A stretch of DNA of 64,000 bases from Candidatus Heimdallarchaeota archaeon (GCA_015522385.1 WAMJ01000292.1:1-64000); one strand, 5' to 3'. Shown: positions 35,908-44,401, counted from the stretch's first letter. Notes: a model not told the origin generated them from the sequence alone. A program made the numbers and translations.

Positions 35908-36530
35908 ACGAGATCATCCGGCTTCAAGGTGTAGACGTCGAGTATCAAGTAAGATCAGGAGTCACAAGATCTGTTCTAAAGAACACTAACTTGGTCATTT
36001 TTGAGAACGACTGGATAACAATAAGTGGACCGAGTGGTTCTGGAAAGACAACTCTCCTCAAGGTAATTGCGAATTATTTTCCGGATCTACCAGTGTCATA
36101 TAGCCAGCCCGAGATTCTAGACAGGTTGACATATGTCACTCAAGAGCCAAGTTTACATCGCCACTTAACAGTCAAGGAAAATTTGGAAGAGGTAGCAGTG
36201 AGTCAAGATATGGTGGATCGTGTGCTTGAATCACTGAATCTTAAGAAGATAGAAGCAAGCTACTTCGATGAGATCTCCGGAGGGGAGAAGATTCGGGCGA
36301 ATCTAGCCAGAGCAACAGTTTATCAAGAGAGAGGTATTCTACTCCTAGATGAGCCGACTGCAAATCTCGATTTAAAGCACATTGAGGAGATAAAGGATAT
36401 TCTGACAACGTTGTGGCACGAGGGCTACACATTGATCGTGGTGAGTCATTCCGAGGAAATATTCGAGATGGGAAAACGGAGATTCATCCTGTCGATGGGA
36501 GCTCTGACTTCATCTGAAGGGAAAGAATAG
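35904..36530 (+). CDS. Second ABC transporter ATPase of the FtsX operon (208 aa)
   Basis: A compact ABC ATPase with Walker A GPSGSGKTTLLK (about 44-55), signature ISGGEKIRANLARA (about 122-135), Walker B ILLLDEPTANLDL (about 146-158) and switch His in VVSHSEE. The start ATG overlaps the stop of the previous ATPase (ATGA-type coupling). It is clearly different from its neighbour and lacks the AbrB-like end. Two unlike ATPases for one permease suggest a heterodimeric motor. Confidence 0.88.
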   Translation: MNEIIRLQGVDVEYQVRSGVTRSVLKNTNLVIFENDWITISGPSGSGKTTLLKVIANYFPDLPVSYSQPEILDRLTYVTQEPSLHRHLTVKENLEEVAVSQDMVDRVLESLNLKKIEASYFDEISGGEKIRANLARATVYQERGILLLDEPTANLDLKHIEEIKDILTTLWHEGYTLIVVSHSEEIFEMGKRRFILSMGALTSSEGKE

Positions 36531-36540
36531 AAGAATTTCT

Positions 36541-36560
36541 CACACATTCGAATATGTGTG
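36541..36560. repeat. Near-perfect 20-bp palindrome after the ABC operon
   Basis: CACACATTCGAATATGTGTG, centred on TTCGAA, 11 bp after the stop of the second ATPase gene. It could act as an RNA hairpin at the end of the transcript or as a protein site; ATTCGAAT recurs at about 36618-36625, between here and etfB. Confidence 0.3.
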
Positions 36561-36687
36561 GTGTCTTAGAATTAATAGCATCTTCTGATCGTAAAGTTGG
36601 ATATAATTAGCTCTCATTCGAATCATTTTAATTGAATAGGTGTTTCATCGACATATAATAGTTACTGGCCCTAGCGGCCGTGGCTGA

Positions 36688-36702
36688 CTCTTTCGGAAAG
36701 AG
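36688..36702 (+). promoter_or_regulatory. Small hairpin covering the Shine-Dalgarno of etfB
   Basis: CTCTTT-CGG-AAAGAG forms a 6-bp stem. Its right arm overlaps GAGG (36700-36703), the only Shine-Dalgarno-like element before the etfB ATG at 36711. A GGCC/GGCC stem (36668-36679) lies just upstream. Translation control is possible; upstream CATATAATAG (36651-36660) is a candidate TATA box. Confidence 0.3.
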
Positions 36703-36710
36703 GCAATACC

Positions 36711-37514
36711 ATGTCATTGAAAGATTTAAACATAGTCGTGCTCCTGAAACAGGTTCCAGTCCCCAAGGCAATGAAGACCAAAGCTGACGGGATGATGGAT
36801 CGATCGGGAAAGAGCATGATCAACCCATATTGCAATGCTGCACTCGAAGAGGCACTGAAGCTTCGGGAGAAGGTAGGGGGTGTAATCACCGTAGTCTCGA
36901 TGGGACCACCAAATGCCAAGCAGTCACTTATTGAAGCTATGAGGAAGGGGGCTGACAAGTCAATACTCGTGTCGGACAGGCTACTCGCAGGTTCGGATAC
37001 ATGGGCAACAGCGCTCGCACTCTCCTCTACGATCAAGAAGTATCTCCCAGATACAGACATCATCTTCGCAGGTCTGCAGACCATTGACGGAGACACCGCT
37101 CATGTAGGCCCACAGGTCGCGGAGCACCTCGGGTTCCAGCAGGTCACTTACGTCGACAAGATCGAACTTGAGGGTGAGAACTTAAAGGTCAGGAGATTTG
37201 TAGAGGGAGGATGGGAGACATTCATCACCCCATTACCTGTTATGCTGTCGATTCACACCGCGGCCAATACACCTAGGGGTCCAAGTCTCGGTGCAGCTCT
37301 CAGGACTTCTGAGGACAACATCACAGTCTACAGCGTCGAACAAATCGGTCTGACCAAGGAAGAAGTCGGAGTGGCAGGGTCACCCACTATAGTTTCAAGG
37401 GTCCTGAATGTCGTGATTGACAGACCACCCGTTGAATTATTCAATGAGGGATCAGCCACTGAGAGAGTTGGAAAGCTTCTGGAAGCGGTTAATCGAAAGG
37501 AGGAGTCGTCATGA
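36711..37514 (+). CDS. etfB: Electron transfer flavoprotein beta subunit
   Basis: EtfB/FixA, the nucleotide-binding beta subunit of the flavoprotein that carries electrons from dehydrogenases to a quinone reductase. Visible: KQVPVPKAMKTKADG at the start, the ISNPY-like SMINPYCNAALEEALKLRE, VSMGPPNAKQSLIEAMRKGADK, and FAGLQTIDGDTAHVGPQVAEHLG with the DGDTAxVGP nucleotide motif. The length (267 aa) is normal. It overlaps etfA by 4 bp. Together with fixC and fixX at 45-47 kb the window encodes all four FixABCX-type subunits. Confidence 0.92.
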   Translation: MSLKDLNIVVLLKQVPVPKAMKTKADGMMDRSGKSMINPYCNAALEEALKLREKVGGVITVVSMGPPNAKQSLIEAMRKGADKSILVSDRLLAGSDTWATALALSSTIKKYLPDTDIIFAGLQTIDGDTAHVGPQVAEHLGFQQVTYVDKIELEGENLKVRRFVEGGWETFITPLPVMLSIHTAANTPRGPSLGAALRTSEDNITVYSVEQIGLTKEEVGVAGSPTIVSRVLNVVIDRPPVELFNEGSATERVGKLLEAVNRKEESS

Positions 37515-38626
37515 GTACAGATAGAGAGAAAGCAAAACTAGAAAGGGACATGGCGGTTCCAGAAGTAGACCTAAGAGACGGAGCAAGTGGAATAGCTACA
37601 TGGGCCCAGACAGATGGTGAGAATCTTCACCCTGCTGCATTAGAGATTCTAGGAGAGGCGAGGAGGCTTTCCGAGAAATTGGAAGATAAGACTGTGACCT
37701 CGATCGTCATCGGGAAGGACGCCGAGAAGCATGCACAGACACTGATCGAGCACGGGGCGGATAGGGTGTACGTTATTTCCGATGACAGGTTGCTTGAGTA
37801 CAGGACACTCCCATACGTGAGGGCAATTGTTGACGCAATTCGGGAGATCAAACCCGAAATCATGATCTACACTGCTTCTGCAATTGGTAGAGACCTAGCA
37901 CCAAGGTGTGCAGCCCGGCTTCATGTCGGCCTCTCCGCAGACTGCACACAGCTTGACATCGGTATGTACGTCAACAGGAAGAAGGGTCAGAGGTTTATGC
38001 ATGCCTTCAAGATGATGCGTCCGTCATTTGGGGAGTCAAAACTTGCAACCATCATTGGTCCTTGGAACTATCCCCAGTCATCAACAGTAAGACCAGGTGT
38101 ATTTGCTAAGCTCCAACCAGACAGCTCAAGGACAGGTGAGGTAGTTAAGTTCGAACCAAAGTGGGTAGAGGAAGACTGGATCCAAGAGGTTGTTGAAGTT
38201 CAGAAGGGTGGTTCCCGAGTTGAGCTCGAGAAGGCCGACATCATTATCTCCGGTGGGAAAGACCTTGGAAGGGAGGGCTTCGAGATGCTTCAAGAGCTCG
38301 TGGATGCAATCCGGGCAAACGGACAGGTCGCAGAACTGGGTGCGTCGAGGGCCGCGGTTAACGCAGGGCTTATATCCTCTGATCACCAAGTAGGGCAGAC
38401 TGGAAAGACAGTCCGCCCCGAGATCTACTTTGCTATTGGCATCTCTGGTGCAGTGCAACACCTTATGGGAATGCAGAATTCCAAGAAGGTAGTGGCAATC
38501 AACATTGATCCTAACGCCAAGATCTTCCAAGTCGCCGACTACGGTATCGTCGATGACTACAAAAATGTCGTTCCTGAATTGATCAAGCAAGTCAAAAACG
38601 GTTTCACCTTCGAATTAGACAAATAA
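37511..38626 (+). CDS. etfA: Electron transfer flavoprotein alpha subunit
   Basis: EtfA/FixB, the FAD-binding alpha subunit. The N-terminal part is the alpha/beta domain (about 60-210: VTSIVIGKDAEKHAQTLIEHGADRVYV and similar). The C-terminal FAD domain has SGGKDLGREGFEML, ELGASRAAVNAGL, QVGQTGKTVRPEIYFAIGISG and AINIDPNAKIFQVADYGIV, the signature of the family. It overlaps the end of etfB (ATGA), indicating translational coupling and a stable heterodimer. The length of 371 aa is slightly longer than classical EtfA owing to a charged N-terminal segment. Confidence 0.93.
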   Translation: MSTDREKAKLERDMAVPEVDLRDGASGIATWAQTDGENLHPAALEILGEARRLSEKLEDKTVTSIVIGKDAEKHAQTLIEHGADRVYVISDDRLLEYRTLPYVRAIVDAIREIKPEIMIYTASAIGRDLAPRCAARLHVGLSADCTQLDIGMYVNRKKGQRFMHAFKMMRPSFGESKLATIIGPWNYPQSSTVRPGVFAKLQPDSSRTGEVVKFEPKWVEEDWIQEVVEVQKGGSRVELEKADIIISGGKDLGREGFEMLQELVDAIRANGQVAELGASRAAVNAGLISSDHQVGQTGKTVRPEIYFAIGISGAVQHLMGMQNSKKVVAINIDPNAKIFQVADYGIVDDYKNVVPELIKQVKNGFTFELDK

Positions 38627-38666
38627 CCTTCATAATCCTTAAATTCGATAAACATCTAAGTATTTT

Positions 38667-38987
38667 ATGCCTAAGAAATCCATCGTGGAGAAACTCAATC
38701 GCTTGAATGAACGAGTTTGGCAAGTCGTCATGGCAGATGGAGTCGTCTCTGAAGACGAGAAAAACATCTTAGCGAAAACTAAGATTTCCATCGAACTCCT
38801 GAAACAGGTAGTTGACAGTTCCTCAGACGAGAACATTAAGTCGGGGATTCTGGAGAATATAATCGACAAGATCGAGGACGACGCGCTCTCCGCAGCAGAA
38901 TTTGATGACTACATTTCGGAAGACGAGATGGGTATCTTAGGCGTCCTTTTCGACTCTTTGAAGGATATCACGGATATATCCAAGTAA
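38667..38987 (+). CDS. Small acidic TerB-like protein (106 aa)
   Basis: A soluble, acidic, helical protein. The segment VVMADGVVSEDEKNIL (residues about 19-34) fits the TerB-type pattern aDGxvsxxE, and a similar acidic ISEDEMGIL appears near residue 84. TerB-like domains are helical, may bind metal ions and occur in membrane-linked stress systems, but no other ter gene is near. It follows etfA by 40 bp on the same strand. Assignment is weak; it could be an unrelated helical protein. Confidence 0.5.
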   Translation: MPKKSIVEKLNRLNERVWQVVMADGVVSEDEKNILAKTKISIELLKQVVDSSSDENIKSGILENIIDKIEDDALSAAEFDDYISEDEMGILGVLFDSLKDITDISK

Positions 38988-39003
38988 GCTAGAGGTTTAG
39001 AAA

Positions 39004-39011
39004 ATTTAATC
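39004..39011 (+). promoter_or_regulatory. TATA box of the PLP decarboxylase gene
   Basis: ATTTAATC centred 26 nt before the ATG at 39033, implying a leaderless transcript; no Shine-Dalgarno is present directly before that ATG. Confidence 0.4.
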
Positions 39012-39032
39012 TAGTGCGCCTCCTGCATTCAT

Positions 39033-40493
39033 ATGTTTCGGATGGATGAGTACACCTTAGATCCTGATAACTGGGAAGACCTCAGAGAACTTGGACACAG
39101 AATGCTCGATGACATGATTGACTACCTCAGGGACGTCAGAGAGCGTCCTGTCTGGCAACCCATCTCCCATGAACTTAAGGAGAAGATCAGGGAACCCCTT
39201 CCGCGCAAAGGAGAGAAGAGGGAGGACATTTATCAGCAATTCAAGGAAAATATCTTACCATATCCACCAGGGAATATCCATCCGAGATTCTGGGGATGGG
39301 TCAATGGTACGGGAAGTCCATTCGGGATGCTCGCAGAGATGCTGTCCGCGGCAATGAACTCCAACACAGGTGGGAGGGAGCACATGCCCAAGTACGTAGA
39401 GGATCAAGTAATTGACTGGAGTAAGCAGATCATGAGTTACGGGGAGGGGGCCAGCGGCGTTCTTACCTCTGGATGCTCCGAGGCAAACCTCGTCGCCCTC
39501 ACGGTTGCGCGCAATGTCAAAGCAGGATTTGATGTGAGGGAAGAAGGTATCCAGAATACCAAGAATATGCGTTTCTACGCCTCCACCTCTACACACAGCT
39601 CAGTTCAGAAGGCTCTGGAAATTCTAGGAATTGGAAGGAAGAACTACAGGCTTATCAGAACCGACTCCAATTTCGAGATCGATCTCGATGCATTGGAGCA
39701 GGCTATCAAGGAGGACATCGATAAGGGTTTCCTACCTTGTGCCATCATTGGCAATGTGGGTTCAGTTGATACAGGAGCAGTCGACGACTTGCAAGGGATT
39801 AGACAGATATGCGATAAATACGACCTCTGGTTCCACATCGACGGTGCATTCGGTGCAATTGCCTCGCTCTCCAGTAAATACCGATCATTAGTTGAGGGAA
39901 TAGCCCTCTCGGACTCCCTCGCTTTTGACTTCCACAAGTGGATGTATGTTCCTTACACAGTGGGGTGTGCTCTTGTCAAATCAGAGAACCTGCACAGGCA
40001 GAGCTTTTCATTACGTCCGTCCTATCTCACAGAGATCCAACGGGGTCTGGGTTCTGGAGGAAGGTGGCCGACTGAATATGGAATTCAGCTGTCACGACCA
40101 TTCTACGCACTGAAAATTTGGTTCATGCTCAAGGAGAACGGAACTGAAAAGTACGATACTCTCGTTACCCAGAACATGGATCAGGCGAGATATCTCCAGA
40201 AGAGAGTGCAAGAAGAGAAGGATCTGGAGATCCTTGCACCTGTAAAGCTCAATGTTGTTTGCTTCAGGTTCAAGTCAGATGATATCGATGAGGAGAAGTT
40301 GAACGAGGTGAACAGGGAGATACTCATGCGACTCCATGAGAGTGGGGAAGCAGCTCCATCCTATACCACCATAAATGGAATATTCGCAATCAGACTTGCA
40401 ATTACCAATCACAGATCGAAGTACTCCGATTTTGACTATCTGGTCGAACGTGTTATTGAGAAAGGAAACGATATTCTCTCAACTATGTATTGA
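39033..40493 (+). CDS. Group II pyridoxal-phosphate-dependent amino acid decarboxylase
   Basis: A 486-aa enzyme of the aromatic-amino-acid/glutamate/tyrosine decarboxylase group. Key features: HPRFWGWVNGTGSP near residue 82, SGCSEANLVAL near 144-154, a STHSSVQKALE segment with the PLP-stacking His near 189, WFHIDGAFGA near 267-276 with the cofactor-binding Asp, and the PLP-lysine motif DFHKWMYVPY near 304-313. The order of parts is closest to the aromatic-L-amino-acid decarboxylase branch, but the substrate cannot be settled. The last 11 bp overlap the convergent ABC permease gene. Confidence 0.87.
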   Translation: MFRMDEYTLDPDNWEDLRELGHRMLDDMIDYLRDVRERPVWQPISHELKEKIREPLPRKGEKREDIYQQFKENILPYPPGNIHPRFWGWVNGTGSPFGMLAEMLSAAMNSNTGGREHMPKYVEDQVIDWSKQIMSYGEGASGVLTSGCSEANLVALTVARNVKAGFDVREEGIQNTKNMRFYASTSTHSSVQKALEILGIGRKNYRLIRTDSNFEIDLDALEQAIKEDIDKGFLPCAIIGNVGSVDTGAVDDLQGIRQICDKYDLWFHIDGAFGAIASLSSKYRSLVEGIALSDSLAFDFHKWMYVPYTVGCALVKSENLHRQSFSLRPSYLTEIQRGLGSGGRWPTEYGIQLSRPFYALKIWFMLKENGTEKYDTLVTQNMDQARYLQKRVQEEKDLEILAPVKLNVVCFRFKSDDIDEEKLNEVNREILMRLHESGEAAPSYTTINGIFAIRLAITNHRSKYSDFDYLVERVIEKGNDILSTMY

Positions 40494-42855
40494 CTCGCTT
40501 TCGGGTAGCATCGACTAGATCTATCTTGATCACATAACGATATGCAGCGATCACCCCAAACATGGATGCGATGAATGCAGAAACAATTGACAGGAGATAG
40601 GTATCAGGCGTTACTACCGTCTCAAGTACCATCAACCCATCCATCAGTGACTTGTTCACCAAGTCGCTGACATAATATCCTATGGGTATAGCAAAAAGTG
40701 AGCCGAAAATAACAATGAAGAGAGACTGTGACAGGATGATCTTCATCAATGTTCTTCTCTTACTACCCAACGCTCTGAGGTTAACGAACTCCATCTCTCG
40801 GCTCATTGCATCCAAGACTACAGTGTTGAAGGTGAATAAAGCAACAATGGTCATACCGATGAGCATTACTATCCCAACCATAGCGAAGAATCCCTCCATC
40901 ATGACGTTGATACCTTCCTTTACATCCTGGGAAGAGAGGATCAGTCCGATGGGAAGTCCTGACTTGAGCAGGTTGTCTTTCAGCTCTTTCTCCGATATAC
41001 TCCCGTCCATCTTCACAAGGTATCCAGAGATGTTATTGCCGTAACCAAGCAGATCCTGCGCCTGCGGGATGGACATGTAAACTCCCCCTCCGAGCATCTC
41101 ATCCGCGAGATTCGAGACCTTGAATGTCGAGTTGAACACCTCCACATTGTCATCCATTGAGACATCTAGATCTGAGGCGAGAATAGAGCCCAAGACTATT
41201 CCGTCACCACTGCTTGACAACCTGAGTTTAAGCTTCCGGAGATTTGAGTTGATCTCGTAAGCGTAGAGCTGTGTTGAGAATGACTTACCATTGGCTTTAA
41301 CCTCGACCTGTCGTGTAATGTATTGCTCGTAGGAGGAAATCCCCTCAACCGAATCGACAACAGACTGTACCTGAGATGGGTCGAGGGGTGTCGAGAATAC
41401 AACCTGTAGATCGTACTTCTCATAGTTATCGAAATTCTTGTCTAACCCTACGGTGAATGTTGTGACCATCGCGAACGAGGAGATCATCAGAACCAAGCTA
41501 ATGGAGTAGGTAAGGATGGTCAGCAATGTTCTCCTTTTCTTCTGGAACAGACCACGGAGAGGGATCTTTGAAGTAGGTTTCTTGAATGTAGGGAGCGTCT
41601 CCAGCATCTTCTCAACAAGTGAACGCTTCTTGTACGATGCCGTTATGTACATACTGCTCATGGCCTCTCTCGGTTCAATGCTAGCTGAGGAGAGTGAGGC
41701 GAGAAATCCGATAACAACCACGAGAGCGAAGTTGATGCCAACTGCCTCAGTAAAAGCAGTCAGAATCAGTTCTGAGTTGACATACGGTAGTCCTAGTATA
41801 GAGACATACGTTATTGCCAACTGCTCGGACATCCACCACCCAGTAGGAATACCAAGGAGCACCCCGAACAGACCAAGAGTACTCGCTATTGAGGTGTAGT
41901 GCATTGTCACTCTTTTCTTACTTCCACCCAATGCCCTCATTGTCCCGACATAATTACGCTGGTTGGCAATGAGCTTTGATACATTGTCATAGACAGCAAA
42001 CAGTGCAATCAGGAGTACTACTCCTCCAAATACTCTGGCTATGTCACCGAGAGAATCGACATCTGCAGACTTCATCTTTGTGTTCGCCTCGTCCTCGTAT
42101 TTCACAAAGGACACCTGCGGAGATACCTTCAACAACTCATCCCTTACCTCCTCGATCTTGGCGTCGAAGGTCTTCTCACTCTTGACCACATCAGGATCGA
42201 ACCTCACCACGACCTCATTGACCATGTCCACCATACCGAAGAGTTCCTGAAGTGTATGCAATGGTACCCACCCTACTGGAAATCCCTTGAGGTCTGGTAG
42301 TCCGTTGAACGGATTGACATTATAGCTGAACTCTGCAGAGAACACCTCTGCTTTGATTGAGAAGTTGTACTCCCCAAGGTATGTATTTGGGAGGGTGACA
42401 TTGTCTCCGAGGTTGAGATTGTGATACTGGAAGAATTTTGTGGCAAAGAGGATCGAGTTGTCTGTCCCAGTTCTAAGATCTGAACCATTCAGGAGATAGA
42501 CGTCGTCTACCCTAATTTGCCTATCCTGCTCAACTCCATATAGTACTCCAGTAAATGTCTCGTCCACATGGGCTATCTTTATCCCAGCGAACATCATCAA
42601 CCGGTAGTCCCAAGCTCGTATTCCATCAATAGAGTCCAGATCTAAAGACGACTCGTTTACTCCTGAAATCTGGAACCTCACATCGTGAGTTACCATGTCC
42701 TCTGAGAGCTTGTCGTATGTGTTAGTTATGTTGATCCACGATAGGAATAGTCCGCCGTAGATTGCGGTTGCGATCAGTACGATCATGATGATTGAGAAGG
42801 ATCGTCCCTTATTGTACCAAATGTCCCTTCTCATCTTTGTGAATAGAATTCCCAT
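40483..42855 (-). CDS. MacB/LolC-type ABC transporter permease with two FtsX domains (790 aa)
   Basis: An N-terminal membrane helix (about 17-37), a MacB-type outside domain (about 40-260), then three helices of a first FtsX domain (about 265-390), a second N-terminal-like helix (about 435-460), a second outside domain (about 470-640) and a final FtsX group (about 655-780) with the typical RALGSKRRTLMKIILSQSL. The matching RALGGSKKRVTMHY segment lies in the first half, which shows internal duplication. The family exports or extracts lipids, peptides or lipoproteins. It follows its ATPase gene by 11 bp in an operon led by a TetR regulator. Confidence 0.87.
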   Translation of the reverse strand: MGILFTKMRRDIWYNKGRSFSIIMIVLIATAIYGGLFLSWINITNTYDKLSEDMVTHDVRFQISGVNESSLDLDSIDGIRAWDYRLMMFAGIKIAHVDETFTGVLYGVEQDRQIRVDDVYLLNGSDLRTGTDNSILFATKFFQYHNLNLGDNVTLPNTYLGEYNFSIKAEVFSAEFSYNVNPFNGLPDLKGFPVGWVPLHTLQELFGMVDMVNEVVVRFDPDVVKSEKTFDAKIEEVRDELLKVSPQVSFVKYEDEANTKMKSADVDSLGDIARVFGGVVLLIALFAVYDNVSKLIANQRNYVGTMRALGGSKKRVTMHYTSIASTLGLFGVLLGIPTGWWMSEQLAITYVSILGLPYVNSELILTAFTEAVGINFALVVVIGFLASLSSASIEPREAMSSMYITASYKKRSLVEKMLETLPTFKKPTSKIPLRGLFQKKRRTLLTILTYSISLVLMISSFAMVTTFTVGLDKNFDNYEKYDLQVVFSTPLDPSQVQSVVDSVEGISSYEQYITRQVEVKANGKSFSTQLYAYEINSNLRKLKLRLSSSGDGIVLGSILASDLDVSMDDNVEVFNSTFKVSNLADEMLGGGVYMSIPQAQDLLGYGNNISGYLVKMDGSISEKELKDNLLKSGLPIGLILSSQDVKEGINVMMEGFFAMVGIVMLIGMTIVALFTFNTVVLDAMSREMEFVNLRALGSKRRTLMKIILSQSLFIVIFGSLFAIPIGYYVSDLVNKSLMDGLMVLETVVTPDTYLLSIVSAFIASMFGVIAAYRYVIKIDLVDATRKRVNT

Positions 42856-42866
42856 ATCCAGACCTC

Positions 42867-43580
42867 CTAAGCTAGCCCGTACATCGCCATCCGCTCATGA
42901 TCATTCTCATAGAGCATACCATCGTCGATTATGAAGAGCCTATCTGCGGAGTGAGCGAGATTAGGATCGTGGGTGACCAAGCAGAATGTCGAACCTTGCT
43001 CCTTGCAGATGCTAGTCATAACGTCGATAACCTGCTTTCCGGTTGTCTTGTCAAGATTCCCCGTGGCCTCGTCAGCGACAATTATCTCCGGATTCTTGAC
43101 TATGGCCCTGGCAATGGCGACTCTCTGCTGCTGTCCTCCAGAAAGCTGAGCTGGGAATCTGTTCTCCAGACCACCGAGACCCACAAGTTCCATCGCCTTA
43201 CGAGTCATCTCGTCTTGATCCTGCTTTATCTCAGCCATCTCCAAGGCGAGCTTGACATTCTCACCAGCAGTCAGTGAAGGGATGAGGTTATGGAACTGAA
43301 AAATCCATCCGACTTTCCTTCTTCGGTACTTGGTGAGCTCTTTCTCTGAGTACTTGGATATGGTCTCAGATCCAACAATGACATCACCAGAAGTGGGGTG
43401 ATCTATCCCACCTATCTGGTTCAATAATGTGGTCTTTCCAGAACCACTCGGCCCCAGTATAACCACAAATTCGCCCTTTCTGATATCAGCAGTGACACCT
43501 CTAAGGGCATCAACCTCTTGATCTCCTAGCTTAAACTTTCGTTTCACATCTATTAATCTGATTAGTGTATCCTCAGTCAC
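42867..43580 (-). CDS. ABC transporter ATPase, LolD/MacB type (237 aa)
   Basis: Walker A GPSGSGKTTLLN (about 42-53), Q-loop IFQFHNLIPSLT, signature LSGGQQQRVAIARA (about 145-158), Walker B IIVADEATGNLDK (about 165-177) and switch His in LVTHDPN. The Walker B glutamate is present although the usual DEPT reads DEAT, as often seen in this group. It partners the 790-aa permease downstream, and its start overlaps the tetR stop by 4 bp, so the three genes form one operon. Confidence 0.93.
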   Translation of the reverse strand: MTEDTLIRLIDVKRKFKLGDQEVDALRGVTADIRKGEFVVILGPSGSGKTTLLNQIGGIDHPTSGDVIVGSETISKYSEKELTKYRRRKVGWIFQFHNLIPSLTAGENVKLALEMAEIKQDQDEMTRKAMELVGLGGLENRFPAQLSGGQQQRVAIARAIVKNPEIIVADEATGNLDKTTGKQVIDVMTSICKEQGSTFCLVTHDPNLAHSADRLFIIDDGMLYENDHERMAMYGLA

Positions 43581-44209
43581 CTACTTTTCCTCCTAACAAA
43601 TAGTTGTTTCATCAAGTCCTTGATCTTTTGAGTCTGTTCTATTGTTCGAGTCTCCTTGAATAAAAGCTGATGGGCAGAAATACCATCGAGAAGAGCGAAG
43701 AAGAGTTGGGAAGCTGCGCGTGGTTCCTCGAAACCCATAGCCTCGAATAGGGGAGAGGAAGAACTTATTGAGTTCTCGAGTAACTCCACGAGCTCATTGT
43801 ACACAGCAATGGAGACGTCCGATTTATCCCTTCCGTAGTATACCTCAACAGAGAGTTGAAGCATGAGCATCACCACACCACCTGAATTCTCTGTGGTATC
43901 AAATGTCCAGTCTATCAGCGCCTCAATAGCCTCATCGGGGGGAAGCTGAGCAAGAGCCTCAAACATTGGATTGAACATCTCGGTAAAGATAAACTTCAGC
44001 GTCTGATACACCAATTCCTCCTTGTTCTTGAAGTGATTGAAGACAGATCCTTTCGCAACCCCGGCTTTCTCAGCGATCTCCTTGGTTGTTGCAGTATGGT
44101 AGTCCTTCTGCATAAAGACCTGAGCAGCAGAATTGAGAATCTTTTTCCTAGTCTCACAACTCTGTTTACGATCTGCTTCTTCTCTTGACAAACTCCTCTT
44201 CTCAGACAT
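43577..44209 (-). CDS. TetR-family transcriptional regulator
   Basis: A 210-aa regulator with the standard N-terminal helix-turn-helix (RKKILNSAAQVFMQKDYHTATTKEIAEKAGVAKGSVFNHFKNKEELVYQTL, residues about 21-72) and a helical ligand-binding C-terminus. It is the first gene of the operon with the ABC ATPase and permease, the usual arrangement for a repressor of an export system. Three perfect palindromes lie 71-116 bp upstream of its start and are the likely operators. It is divergent from azlCD, which may be under the same control. Confidence 0.92.
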   Translation of the reverse strand: MSEKRSLSREEADRKQSCETRKKILNSAAQVFMQKDYHTATTKEIAEKAGVAKGSVFNHFKNKEELVYQTLKFIFTEMFNPMFEALAQLPPDEAIEALIDWTFDTTENSGGVVMLMLQLSVEVYYGRDKSDVSIAVYNELVELLENSISSSSPLFEAMGFEEPRAASQLFFALLDGISAHQLLFKETRTIEQTQKIKDLMKQLFVRRKSR

Positions 44210-44244
44210 ATTGCATCATTCCCGTACCAGCTCTTAAGACAAAC

Positions 44245-44276
44245 GGTTTGCGATCATGAACAATGATCCGTAAACC
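44245..44276. promoter_or_regulatory. Imperfect long inverted repeat upstream of tetR
   Basis: GGTTTGCGATCAT (44245-44257) and ATGATCCGTAAACC (44263-44276) are inverted copies apart from one inserted base, around a 5-nt centre. They sit between tetR and the three 14-bp palindromes and are unlike them in sequence, so they may be a second regulator site or part of the tetR promoter. Confidence 0.4.
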
Positions 44277-44279
44277 ATA

Positions 44280-44325
44280 TGACCCAGTGGTCAAATGACC
44301 TGATGGTCAATTGACTTGACAGTCA
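44280..44325. promoter_or_regulatory. Three tandem perfect palindromes, probable TetR operators
   Basis: TGACCCAGTGGTCA (44280-44293), TGACCTGATGGTCA (44296-44309) and TGACTTGACAGTCA (44312-44325). Each has two exact 5-bp arms around a variable 4-bp centre, and the units repeat every 16 bp with 2-bp spacers. They lie in the divergent gap between tetR and azlC, next to the azlC TATA box. The arrangement is what a dimeric TetR protein binding side by side would need. Arms TGACC/GGTCA are kept in two units; the third has TGACT/AGTCA, so the outer TGAC is fixed. Confidence 0.75.
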
Positions 44326-44340
44326 GTAAATGTCATTCTA

Positions 44341-44348
44341 CCTATATA
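44341..44348 (+). promoter_or_regulatory. TATA box of azlCD
   Basis: TATATAAA, preceded by a CTACC stretch, implies transcription starting near 44370. This rules out the upstream ATG at 44330 as the azlC start and places the operator array immediately upstream of the promoter. Confidence 0.5.
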
Positions 44349-44401
44349 AAGCAATGTATCAAGTATCTCCTATACAAATCTGCCTTCTCCTATGCAACCG
44401 A

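Noticed and set aside
44330..44401. An upstream ATG for azlC giving 24 more residues
   Set aside because: It abuts the third palindrome and lies before the implied transcription start from the TATA box at 44341-44348; the extra residues do not resemble AzlC.
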